64,000 nucleotides of DNA from Tetradesmus obliquus (taxonomy: Eukaryota; Chlorophyta; Chlorophyceae; Sphaeropleales; Scenedesmaceae): the NCBI GenBank assembly GCA_030272155.1, contig CP126205.1:1166501-1230500 (forward strand), read 5' to 3'. Positions 55,715 to 63,320 of the stretch are shown piece after piece. Made by a program: the position numbers and the translations under genes. Under the pieces are notes generated by a model, which was given only the letters and a program-made list of their open reading frames with translations, ran no database searches and was not told the origin of the DNA. Position 1 is the first letter of the stretch. The number at the start of each line of letters is the position of its first letter.

Positions 55715-56910
55715 CAGGGTTCGGCGGTACATCTATGCAGCAGCAGCTCGGCTTCACGCGGCCTTTAGGCCGCATGCGGCGGCCGTCCTCGCTTGGAGAT
55801 CTGATGCTGGCAAAGGCGGCTGCACTGGACGAAGTGCCAGCAGCAGCAGCAGCAGCAGCAGGTGTGGGCGGCGGCGGCCTGCCAGGCAGGTTTGGTGGGT
55901 CTGTCGGGTCTGCAGGTATGGAGCTGCAGCCGCCTCGGGGCCAGCTGCTGCACTATGGATCAGCACCGGAGCCTGTAGCAGCAGCAGCTGCTGCTGAAGC
56001 AGGCATGGATGCAGCAGCAGCAGCAGGAGGAGGGCAGCCGTACATGAGTGATGCAGTCATGCAGTACGTGCATCCTAGCCACACGCCAAGCCAGGCAGCG
56101 CATCAGTTCTGGCATATGCAGACGCACCTGTGGCAGCTGCAGCTGGTGCAGCAGCAGCAGCGGCAGCAGCGGCGGCGCCGGCACAGCGTCTGCATGGGGA
56201 GCGTGCAGCACCGCACATGGACGCGGCCGTATGGCGTGATGGGCGAGATGATGCCATTTGAGGAGGCAGAGGAGTGGCCGCAGCAGCAGTCGCTGAGCAA
56301 CTTGACATCACCAGGCAGTGCGGCTCGCTTCAGCGACCAACCACCCCAGCAGCAGCAGCAGCAGCAGCAGGGTGAGGCTGCCACGCTGCATCACATTGTG
56401 CTGCCCTCGCCGATTGCAGAGGATCCGAATGATGGATTGGGTGGTCTGAGCAGCGGCAGTGTATGCGGCCTGCAGGGCAGCACAGCACGCAGCACATCAC
56501 TCGGCGGTGGCACGACGCTCCCATCAGCTGTGTTCTCATCTGCATCTGCTCTGGTGTCACCGAGTGACCCCGGCAGTACTGCGGCTGGTACTGTAGCAAG
56601 CGGGGCGCCGTCATTGGCTGGGCTATCTGCCGGGCTGTCACCGCTGCCTGGGGGCTCCTCATTCTTTGGGGATGCAAGAACATACGAGGATGCGGACGAT
56701 GTGCTGCATGCATCAGATGTGACCTCGCCCGGGTCAGAGCAGCAGCTGCTGCAGCAGCTGCCGGAGAAGGGCGCAGAGCAGCAGCAGCAGCAGGTGCAGG
56801 GGGAAGAGGCAGCGGTGCGCAGCAAAGCAGCGCAGAGCAGGGCAGCAGCAGCTGCTGCAGCAGCAGCTGGTGCTGCTGTGCCTGGAAGCGCTAGGCGCTC
56901 CTTTGAGTGA
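35282..56910 (+). CDS. LRR-receptor class III nucleotide cyclase with two cyclase domains, 18 exons
   Basis: Exons: 35282-36038, 36353-36572, 37010-37228, 37604-37832, 38127-38321, 38502-38697, 39439-39884, 45491-45652, 45859-46030, 46304-46462, 47124-47280, 47769-48213, 48584-48762, 49424-49636, 50028-50181, 51155-54213, 54699-54837, 55324-56910. All phases agree (8,688 nt, 2,895 aa). Order: signal peptide (1-26), plant-type LRRs (to ~400, e.g. LDLGLNNLTGAWP), one TM helix (~480-502), cyclase domain 1 (~530-808; metal Asp538 in TLVLTDVQ and Asp581 in TEGDAF), a linker, cyclase domain 2 (~1165-1330; Asn1303 and Arg1307 in VNRAAR), then a ~1,500-residue Gln/Ala/Ser tail interrupted by a conserved block (VHSIVSVTSEELGGRTFP) and many RRxS sites. 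The family makes cAMP or cGMP; the substrate-choosing residues are not decisive. Predicted plasma membrane, cyclase inside. Intron 7 (5.6 kb) hosts retroelements and a tRNA. Confidence 0.85.
36559..36806 (+). repeat. Exon-edge duplication at the 3' end of cyclase exon 2
   Basis: The exon end and donor (GCAGACACGTTCAG|GTGGG) at 36559 recurs at 36683, period 124 bp. The following intron sequence is also duplicated imperfectly to about 36806. Confidence 0.9.
38661..39155 (+). repeat. Exon-edge duplication at the 3' end of cyclase exon 6 (4 copies)
   Basis: The block TGGTGCCTCTGCGTGCAGAT ... CACTGTGAGTGCC recurs at about 38666, 38795, 38933 and 39115. The first copy is the true exon end (donor GTGAGTG at 38698). 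Later copies are degenerate: the third has ATGAGT and the fourth keeps GTGAGTG. Confidence 0.9.
39201..39231. repeat. Perfect 14-bp hairpin in cyclase intron 6
   Basis: AGTAGTAAGTAGGC, a GTT loop, and the exact reverse complement. The left arm contains GTAAGT, a perfect donor hexamer that would be masked if the RNA folds. Confidence 0.95.
39379..39438 (+). repeat. (CTG)19 tract ending in the acceptor of cyclase exon 7
   Basis: Nineteen CTG units run directly into CAG (39436-39438), which is the 3' splice site of exon 7 (phase 1, required by the frame). The repeat occupies the position of the polypyrimidine tract. Confidence 0.9.
40148..41940 (-). mobile_element. Retroelement fragment between 388-bp direct repeats
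   Basis: Direct repeats 40148-40535 and 41553-41940 (equal length, ~93% identical by eye) flank a minus-strand frame. The outer edges do not start TG/end CA and I see no target-site duplication, so a classical LTR element is not shown. Tandem duplication of an element's untranslated region is an alternative. It sits in intron 7 of the cyclase gene, antisense to it. Confidence 0.7.
40811..41554 (-). pseudogene. Retrotransposon ORF fragment with zinc-binding HHFW motif (1)
   Basis: The minus-strand frame lacks an ATG at its 5' end, continuing from the repeat at 41553. It includes NMYKEAAWRLALDAFPTAQR, CAACSAAGPGVEHHFWTCPV and a helix-rich C-terminus. The order WRL ... R ... CxxC ... HHFW-x-CP resembles the zf-RVT region found after the reverse transcriptase of plant/algal LINEs. 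No reverse transcriptase is present here, so it is a 5'-truncated remnant. Confidence 0.6.
41951..43473 (-). repeat. 717-bp direct repeats at the 3' end of the second retroelement
   Basis: Copies 41951-42667 and 42757-43473 (offset 806 bp) are near-identical. Between them is a third start of the same repeat (about 42699-42752, ending GAGCGAGTCAACTG). Each copy includes the last ~145 bp of the ORF that ends at 43328 plus about 570 bp of downstream sequence, so the element's 3' end has been tandemly duplicated. Confidence 0.9.
43328..44653 (-). mobile_element. Retrotransposon ORF fragment with zinc-binding HHFW motif (2), 441 aa
   Basis: A minus-strand frame from 44653 to 43328 with an N-terminal CysHis-like piece (HACSGGKCRPRIRTVADLC), then NAYKETYWRLIMDGLPTSQR, CMCGAACPGLVHHFWECPV, a Gln-rich linker and a terminal FWELLADFVAMEAAP block. 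It is homologous in layout to the fragment at 40811-41554 but clearly a different family member. The zf-RVT-like core suggests the C-terminal part of a LINE polyprotein; no RT motifs are present. Both fragments have the same orientation, antisense to the cyclase gene. Confidence 0.65.
44815..44887 (+). tRNA. tRNA-Glu (anticodon CTC)
   Basis: A 73-nt cloverleaf fits completely. The acceptor stem is TCCTCCG/CGGGGGA with one wobble and discriminator A. The D-stem is GTGT/GCAT, the anticodon stem CGAGG/CCTCG with loop TTCTCAC (anticodon CTC), and the T-stem and loop CGGGTTCGAGTCCCG. The A box (TGGTGTAGGCGG) and B box (GGTTCGAGTCC) are consensus for Pol III, and a TTTT terminator follows at about 44894. 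It lies within intron 7 of the cyclase gene, same strand, ~160 bp from the retroelement ORF. Probably functional; no intron. Confidence 0.92.
45219..45550 (+). repeat. Exon-edge duplication at the 5' end of cyclase exon 8 (3 copies)
   Basis: The exon start (GTGCTGTTCCGCGG region) occurs at 45219, 45366 and 45503, periods 147 and 137 bp. The first copy could encode DVLFRGLRVRISIATG; only the last, at 45491, has the acceptor used in the phase-consistent model. Confidence 0.9.
45993..46150 (+). repeat. Exon-edge duplication at the 3' end of cyclase exon 9
   Basis: The exon end GATGTTCAGCGCACC ... GACC|GTGAGC at 45993 recurs degenerately at 46111 (118 bp). The second copy has GCGAGT instead of the GTGAGC donor. 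Confidence 0.8.
46839..47180 (+). repeat. Exon-edge duplication at the 5' end of cyclase exon 11 (3 copies)
   Basis: The acceptor-proximal block GAGGCTGCTGCTGCCAGCT occurs at 46850, 46993 and 47135 (143 and 142 bp). GCGGAGCATCCAGGATCTC also recurs within the spacers. The last copy is the exon used (CCAG|GTGCTG at 47124). Confidence 0.9.
47361..47880 (+). repeat. Exon-edge duplication at the 5' end of cyclase exon 12 (4 copies)
   Basis: Anchors CTGCTGGGCCTGCGT lie at 47386, 47503, 47653 and 47791 (117, 150, 138 bp). Copies three and four share over 100 bp, including the ATGGAGGGxCTCCACGG stretch. Only the fourth continues into the long exon 47769-48213. Confidence 0.92.
48421..48660 (+). repeat. 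Exon-edge duplication at the 5' end of cyclase exon 13 (2 copies)
   Basis: GTGATGCCTTGTGGGCTTGA begins at 48421 and 48584 (163 bp), each right after CAG. The first ~75 bp of the exon are almost identical between the copies. Confidence 0.92.
48957..49470 (+). repeat. Exon-edge duplication at the 5' end of cyclase exon 14 (5 copies)
   Basis: TACTGCGAGAT-type exon starts lie at 48958, 49085, 49197, 49298 and 49425 (127, 112, 101, 127 bp). Four are preceded by CTGCAG|G, a ready acceptor followed by GT. Only the fifth opens the full exon. Confidence 0.95.
49909..50130 (+). repeat. Exon-edge duplication at the 5' end of cyclase exon 15 (2 copies)
   Basis: GTGCTGGAGCTGCCGAC occurs at 49909 and 50029 (120 bp), each behind a GCTGCAG acceptor. 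The first copy runs through GAGGAGGAGC and then diverges. Confidence 0.92.
50140..50420 (+). repeat. Exon-edge duplication at the 3' end of cyclase exon 15 (3 copies)
   Basis: The CACACCACCACGGGGCGCGC ... GACTACTTTGGGCC block is at 50163, 50279 and 50394 (position of GACTAC; 116 and 115 bp). The first copy has the true donor GTGAGTG at 50182. Confidence 0.9.
50430..51250 (+). repeat. Exon-edge duplication at the 5' end of cyclase exon 16 (7 copies)
   Basis: Copies of the exon start (VNRAARYCHAAARGGQV) begin at 50430, 50542, 50670, 50776, 50903, 51021 and 51155 (112, 128, 106, 127, 118, 134 bp). Most follow CAG and start with GT. Length of match grows toward the right; the last two also share the following KELMCEVISK codons. 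Only the seventh continues into the 3-kb exon. Confidence 0.97.
54091..54470 (+). repeat. Exon-edge duplication at the 3' end of cyclase exon 16 (2 copies)
   Basis: About 125 bp ending GGCCAGTTCAG|GTGCGG occur at 54091-54219 and again at 54340-54466. The first is the exon end in the phase-consistent model. Confidence 0.92.
54624..54698 (+). repeat. (CTG)24 tract ending in the acceptor of cyclase exon 17
   Basis: Twenty-four CTG units run into CAG (54696-54698), the 3' splice site in front of GTTCAAGGGC. Longest pure triplet tract in the window. Confidence 0.92.
54790..55070 (+). repeat. Exon-edge duplication at the 3' end of cyclase exon 17 (3 copies)
   Basis: GGGGCGCGGCCTGCT-anchored copies at 54810, 54923 and 55035 (113, 112 bp), each ending CTCGTGCAG|GTGA. 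The intervening intron sequence is copied too. Confidence 0.95.
55297..55323 (+). repeat. (CTG)8 tract ending in the acceptor of cyclase exon 18
   Basis: Eight CTG units followed by CAG|ATGCTGG. Third case in this gene of a CTG run serving as the region upstream of a 3' splice site. Confidence 0.85.
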
Positions 56911-59720
56911 GTTGTAAGTGGCAGGCAGCACTGAGTGCAGTTGCTGTTTGGGGTTGCTGTGTGGGGCTGATGTTGGTGAGAAGCTCGCAGGATGACATGC
57001 TTAACATGTCTTATTCATGCAGTGTTGTGGCATTGCGTTGGCAGTTGCTTGGCAACCTTAGGCTGCCAGATCGGCAGCACGCGGCTTGGCTTTTACTTGG
57101 GAGTGCTGTTGTTTAGGTTTTTGCTTGTCTTGAGTGGTGGAAGAGCAGCCCAGTAGCCAGGCTTGAAAGCAGGGCCGCCTGCAGCTGTGGTAATGGTGCG
57201 TCACAGAGCCAGGCTTGGTTGGCTTCGGTTTACTTTTTGCAGGAGCTGCTGCGATACAGCATGAGCTCCTGTGCACTGCCTTGCAGTCGTTGCTCTCAAA
57301 GGCTCCTTTACTGGCCGTTTTTCATGGCTTATCGTCGCTGCTGCGCGCGGTTTCTAACTGTGGATCGGCAGCTGCGGTTGCCAGACTGCTGCTGGACTTG
57401 CATGGCTGAGCCAGGCACTGCGGAATGCAATGCGGGATCTGTTGTTGCAACCATATTCCATGGCCACCTGGCATGGCAGCAGAGCTGGAGGAATATGTGA
57501 CTGTTACTGTGATCCTCGAGCTGAGCTTCTGCCTATGTGCCTATGTGCCTTTGACAAAAGGCCATTGCTTGTTAGGCCTCGCAGTCTGCAGATGTGCTGC
57601 ACGCATGTTCTTGCTTTCCAGTCTTTGAGTTGAGATCTTGTTTATGAGGTGCGGCCACCAGGCTGTTGCATAAGCATCCCCGCAGTCTGCAGATGTGCTG
57701 CACGCTTGCTCTTGCTGCTGTCCAGTCTCTGATGCTTGCCTTGAGTCCCTTCTGCTGAGCCTTGGCCACCACGCGGCTGCATGACATGCAGAAAGGGCGC
57801 CGCAGCGTGGCGATCTGCGCTGGTCTTCTTTGCTGCCGGTCACACGATTGCAAAACAGATTGCCTGTTTGCTGTGACACCCAGTGCCACCTGTACGCACT
57901 GCCTCTGAACTGCTCGCCTGCAGCAGGTTGGTGTGGCCCGCCAGCTGTTTCCGCTGTGTGGTACGCTTGCCATAGGTGTGTGTGTGTAGCAGCAACGGGT
58001 TCATCACCTGTGCTGCCTGGTTGCGTAGCTTCCGCAGCATTGGTGGAAGGCACGGACACAGGATCTTCTTTTCTATAGCTACTCAGCAGGCTGCGTTGTG
58101 GCTCAGGTTCATTTATGCATGTGTGTTTGTTTGTCACTGCTGCCGCTGCTACCCCTGCATGTATGCATGTTAGCAGCACTGCTGATGCGGCAATTGTCAG
58201 AGCACCTCCCCGCCCTTGCGCCTGTGCATCTGCCTGTCTCTGCAGCTGTGGCGCTGTGCATGCATGCAATCTGTCCTGATGCTGTCTTTCCTGCACGCAC
58301 CACAAGGGCGTAACTGTAGCGCTGGGACGACATGCTACAGCGGTGCACGCTTGATACAGCTTTGGCGGAACAGATTAGATGCTGGGGAAGCACTGCTTTG
58401 CTGTGCTGGGCTAGGCTCGCCTGGTTGTGCACTCAGCAGCGCAGCTGCACAGCGCACATCTGCAGCTCGGCACCCAGATAGCATATGCGCGCTTCAACGA
58501 TTGAACAGGATCCGTTGTTGTGTTGGCGGCAGTTGCACTCCAGAGCTTTCCCACTGCGCCTTGAATAGAGTTGATGGTGTATTGCCTCCTGACCGGGTTT
58601 CCGTGCGCCTGTGGATTTGCGCTTTCTCTCCCTGCTCGGGCTGTTTGCTTCCGATGCTTTGTTGGCTGTGCTGGCGTATCTCACCTAGCTATTACGCAGG
58701 ATACGTGACCCGGAATGCACGTTGGGGTCGCAGGGGGAGGACGCAATTGCTGCTGTGTGCAGCCCTTGCTGCTGTATGCTGGGATTGCGGCCTTGGGTTG
58801 CAGCAACCTTATGGCGCTTGCATTGCGCGCATCATCACTGCTGCTGCTGCTGGCAGCCTGCGGTTGCACTTGGGAAGCTTGCATGCTTGCTTTGCATCAG
58901 CCGATTGCCGCGCTTCGTATGGTGGGAAAAGTGATCCGCTTGCTCGGCCTGGTTTGTGTTCACAGCACTTGCAGGACTTCCCCGATTGAGCTGCGACGTC
59001 AGCTTTGTGCAGTGTGTTGTGTCAGCAGGTGCCCCCGACTGCTGCTGCACATGTCCATGCATTTGCGCAGCCTTGTGCCACATAGCATGTCTGTTGCTGC
59101 TTTGCTGGGTGCAGAGCCGCCTTCCTGTGCTGCCGGTGGGCTTGGGTTGCAGGGTTTTGCTTGTTGTCCGGTGTGAGCCGCTGCTGCTGACATGCAGACA
59201 AACGATGGCCCAGGCGCACCAGGCCACGATTTGTCCTGCTACCCCCTCCGATGCACTGCAGTGCAGCACTGAACTCGGGTTGTAAAGGAGCGCACACCGT
59301 GATGAACTGCAGCAAACAGGCTGTCAGTCATGCGCACACGGTGCCACGCAGTGCACTGCACTCAGTGCAGTACAGTGACCGTGCAGTACAGTCACTGCAC
59401 TGACTGGCCCACAAACGCAGCTGCCTGGCCGAGAAGGACCTTAGTAACGAACTTTGTGCAGATGGAGAAGCTGTTTAGGTTGACTGCGGTCCCACTGGCT
59501 CGTTCGACAGCAGTGAGTGCTGCAGCAGGGCAGCAGATCAGCTGATCTGAGGGTGACTCAACCTCGCATGTGCTGACGCAGACACCAGTTCGACATCACC
59601 CATTGGACTTGAAACTTTAATTTAGACGTATCGGAGTTGTGAACATTGTAACTTTGCACGGTGTATGCGTCAGATCACCTAGTAGCCTTCGAACGCTGGT
59701 CACGGCACCGGCAGAACACC
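56911..59720. other. Intergenic or unresolved region
   Basis: No supported gene. A 257-codon plus-strand frame at 58216-58989 is Cys/Leu-rich without motifs. Around 57580-57790 there are tandem repeats with ~101 and ~117 bp periods (GCAGTCTGCAGATGTGCTGC at 57581 and 57682; GGCCACCA blocks at about 57652 and 57765). They look like the exon-edge arrays but no exon is known here; they could mark a minus-strand gene. A GCAGTACAGT direct repeat with partial inverted symmetry is near 59370-59400. Confidence 0.4.
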
Positions 59721-60389
59721 ATGCAGCGAGCATACGTGCGGACGAGCAGCCTAGCCCGCAGGTTCTTCGAAGAAGACTTTCCCGATGCCGAACAAATGCC
59801 TCTAATGCTGTCTCCACGCGAGCAGCAGGCCTACGATCGGCTTGTCAGGCCTTTATTAGACTTGCTGAGCTCACCCCACGACACAGCTGCCCTGCTGGCA
59901 GCAGTCCAGCAATTGATCAGCATCTTCTATGCAGACCCTCAGCAATACGAGCTCTCGCGCTCGGCTGCCGAGTACATTCAGGCGCCTGGGGCGTTATGCC
60001 TGATTGATGCAGCAGGTGCAGCAGCAGTACCACCAGCATCCAGGGCTTTCTTTGCTGCTCTGGAAGCACACGACCCAGCAGTGTTCAAGGAGCTCTTGCA
60101 GGAAGACATCTGGAGGCGTGGAATCGCAAACCACATCGCTGATGCCGCCTTGATGCCACCAAGCTTGCTGCTGGATGCACACCCTGCTGTTTCAGCAGCA
60201 CAGCCGTGCCCTGCTGACTCAGACAAGCTGCTGCTGCCAGAAGATGCTGCTTACACCCTAAACCGCGTCGCGTCATCTTCACCAGCAGCATCAGCAGTGT
60301 ACCGGCCTTTTGAATTTCAAGTGCAACTGGCTCGCGGCATCTCCGGCACCAGCAGCAGCGTGCACGCATCGGCGCAGACCACTTCAGAT

Positions 60390-60423
<34 letters not shown>

Positions 60424-60854
60424 CAGCAGCAGCGGCGGCAGAGGCGGCAGCAGCAGCAGCGCCCAGCATCCTTAAGCGTGCTGTGTGGAGGCGCCACCTG
60501 ACACGCAGCTGCAGCCACTACCTGGCACCACTGCTGGGCAGGGATGGGGCCGGCACTGTGCTGCTCACAGGTGAGCCACACAGTCATGCAACCGAGACGG
60601 AATCACGTTCTTCATTTGATATGTCCGGCTTAATGGTGGGTTGTGGACAGAGATTGCGCGCGCACTGTGCTGCTCACAGGTAAGCCACTGGTGTGGCAAA
60701 CGTCTGGACAGCTGCAGGTGAACAGGTTCCAGCACCGTACCCGCTGCTGCCTGCTTACACATGTGCTGCTGCTGCTGCTGCTGTTGCCGCTGGTGCTGCT
60801 GCCGCTGCTGGTTCTTGATGCAGGTGCCTCACTTGCTTGTACAGTGAAGGGCTT

Positions 60855-60904
<50 letters not shown>

Positions 60905-62078
60905 CGCTAGCTTTTGTTGGCTACAGCAGTGCAGCTGCAGCACAGCTGGCCCTGGATGGCTGCCTACTGGAAGTGCTGACACGGTGGGTGCCTTGCTGTA
61001 CAAAGGGTTGCATGTAACACCCTTTGCAATAGCACACTGCAACTTAATGCATACTATCATTGCTAGAGGGGCCCACGGCACCCATGGCTGCTTCAACCTC
61101 ATATCTTCAGATGTGCATTGCTGTGATCCCTGTCTTTATGACAGCATGCACAGCTCTGTTCCCTGCAGAGTCCTTCTTCTACAAAGTGCTTATTTTTATT
61201 ATTTCTACAAAGTGCTCGCAGCAGCATCGAGTCCACTGCAGTGTGGTCTGGTCCGGCGGTGATTAACAAAATTACACATCCTGCTTCGTAAAGTCTTGTT
61301 GTTGTACTGTTATTCCAGGTACTTCAAACGGCACCCAGCACCTGTCACTGATGCACATGGCAGGCCAGTGCAGCCCTTGGCAGTTGCTACAGCCCACCAC
61401 CTACTGCTGCTGCTGCCGGAGCCCACACAGCTACAGCTGCCAGCAGCAATGCTGCTGGATGCTGCTGCGTTGGGAGCAGCAGTAGACGCAGGTGCATTCC
61501 ATGGCCCTGCAGCAGCAGCCGCTGCTGCTGCTGTGCCGCAGAATGCACTGGCTGGCCCAGTAGCAGCAGCAGCAGCAGCAGGGCCAGGAGCAGCAGCAGG
61601 GTTCAAGGACGTGCTGATCAGCTTTGACTTGGCCCTGCACCCTAGTGTTGCAGCCCTGCTGCTAGCTGCTGCTGCTGACAGCCCGCTTGCTGCGTTTGCA
61701 TATGACGGGGATGACATGCACACACTGCCCAGTACAGTGAGGGCTGTAGCAAGCGGGGCTGTGCTGCTGAACCCTGCGGCTGTTGCACACGGCTCCCCTT
61801 GCTTTGGTGATGCTGCACCAGCCGGCGAAGCAGCAGCAGCAGGCAGGGGTAGAGCGGAGAGTGCCAGTCAGGCAGCGGCAGCAGCAGCAACAGGTGGGTT
61901 CCTGTGCAATGCAGTCGCACCTGAAGCTGCGGCAGCAGCAGCAAGGGAGGCAGCGGCAGCAGCAGCAATGGGCTGGCAGCCGCTGCTGCTGCTGCCTCGA
62001 TGGCAGCAGCACCTGTGCACTGCGGCATTGGCGCTGCATCTTCCCGCATCATTCAAGAATGGCAGCAGGGAGCATGGT

Positions 62079-62112
<34 letters not shown>

Positions 62113-62237
62113 TGCAGCAGCTTGTTGCTGATGTGGCGGGTGATGTGCTGCTGCAGCAGCTGCTGGTGGCCGATGTGGGCTGCCTGCTGAGCAGCATAGG
62201 CAGCTCTCAGCTGCTGGCTGCTTTGCTGGACTGCTGG

Positions 62238-62274
<37 letters not shown>

Positions 62275-62921
62275 GATTCGACAGCGGCAATGGTGTTAGT
62301 GAGGACGCTGCTTGGCAGCTGGCAGTGCGTGCTGGCACTCAGTGGTGGCAGCGCTTGCAGAAGCTAGCTGGGCATGCAGCAGGTGCTGTGCCACCACAGC
62401 AGCAGCAGCAGCAGCAGCAGAAGCAGAAGCAGCACAGTGTTGGTGACTGGCTTGATCTGGCAGCGCCTCCTGCAGGGCTGCTGCCAGCACCAGCAGGTCA
62501 CAGGTGGGCCTCAACAACCGCCACAACAGCAGCGGCAGCAGCAGCAGCAGCAGCAGCAAAGACAAGCCGGCAAGTTCAGCAGCAGCAGCAGCAGGGAGTG
62601 CAAAACGGTTTATCACCTGCTAGCCTCATGTCCGACCCTGCACTGCTGCGGTCACTGCTGGATCACAGCTGTCAGCAGCAGCAGCAGCAGCAGCAGTCGA
62701 TGCGTGTTCGGCAGTGCATGCTGCAGCAGCTGAGTAGAGATCATGGCTGGGTGTGGGGCTGCGTGGAGCGTGCGCCTACAGCAACACCAGCACGTGGACA
62801 GCAGCAGCAGCGGCAGCAGCAGCTGCTGCCGGCGGCTGTTGGTGCTGCTGCTGCTGCCGGGTGGTGGGCTGGGCCAGTCATGCGCGGCTCTGCATTAGAG
62901 GGCAGCGTGCTTGATCAGTAG
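59721..62921 (+). CDS. Unknown 870-residue protein, 3 exons
   Basis: Exons 59721-60570, 60824-60983 and 61319-62921 agree in phase. The N-terminal 220 residues are helical and well mixed (SSLARRFFEEDFPDAEQMP, PREQQAYDRLVRPLLDLL, YADPQQYELSRSAAEYIQ). After an Ala run come a basic stretch (LKRAVWRRHLTRSCSHYL), a poly-Ser run in exon 2, then YFKRHPAPVTDAHGRPVQPL, FKDVLISFDLALHPSVAALL and several poly-Gln/poly-Ala linkers. No family is recognised. The donor of exon 1 (CTCACAG|GTGAGC) is duplicated 109 bp downstream as CTCACAG|GTAAGC, and both later exons start with GT after the AG. An upstream GTG-initiated extension to 59661 is possible but the ATG at 59721 is preferred. Confidence 0.75.
60555..60690 (+). 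repeat. Exon-edge duplication at the 3' end of exon 1 of the 59.7-kb gene
   Basis: ACTGTGCTGCTCACAGGT occurs at 60555 and 60664 (109 bp). The two donors are GTGAGC and GTAAGC. Use of the second would add about 37 codons' worth of sequence and change the phase. Confidence 0.92.
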
Positions 62922-63320
62922 GAGCCCCATGAACCATGCATCAATAGTTATCAGCGTAGGGGCTGCATGGTGTGCGAACAAATATGTGCAGCACCTGTTG
63001 CCAATTGGCGAGCGAGCAGCTCCAGGGGCACTAGAGGGCAGCGTGCTTGATCAGTAGGAGTCCCATGAGCAGTTTCATAGTAGGGACTGCATGGTTGGCA
63101 AAGAAGTACGCGCAGCACTTGTTGCCAAGTAGTTGTTCCGAGTCTACTGGCAGTGCTGAGGCCTTTGGGATGGATGCCTCCTGCGGGCAGCGTGCTTGAC
63201 AGTTCAAATCCCATGAATCCTGCATCAATACTTCTCAACGTAGCAGTAGCGGCTGCATGGTGTGCGAACAGATATGTGCAGCACCTTGTGGTAATTGGTA
63301 AGCAGGTGCTCAGCATGGCA
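62896..63320 (+). repeat. Tandem duplication of the stop-codon region of the 59.7-kb gene
   Basis: The last codons and stop (GGCAGCGTGCTTGATCAGTAG) at 62901 recur at 63036 and, degenerately, at 63186 (135 and 150 bp). Each is followed by CCCATGAAxC and a GCTGCATGGTGTGCGAACA block. Confidence 0.92.

Noticed and set aside
58216-58989. A 257-residue Cys/Leu-rich protein
   Set aside because: Chance open frame; no domain, no splice support, and similar long frames occur on the other strand.
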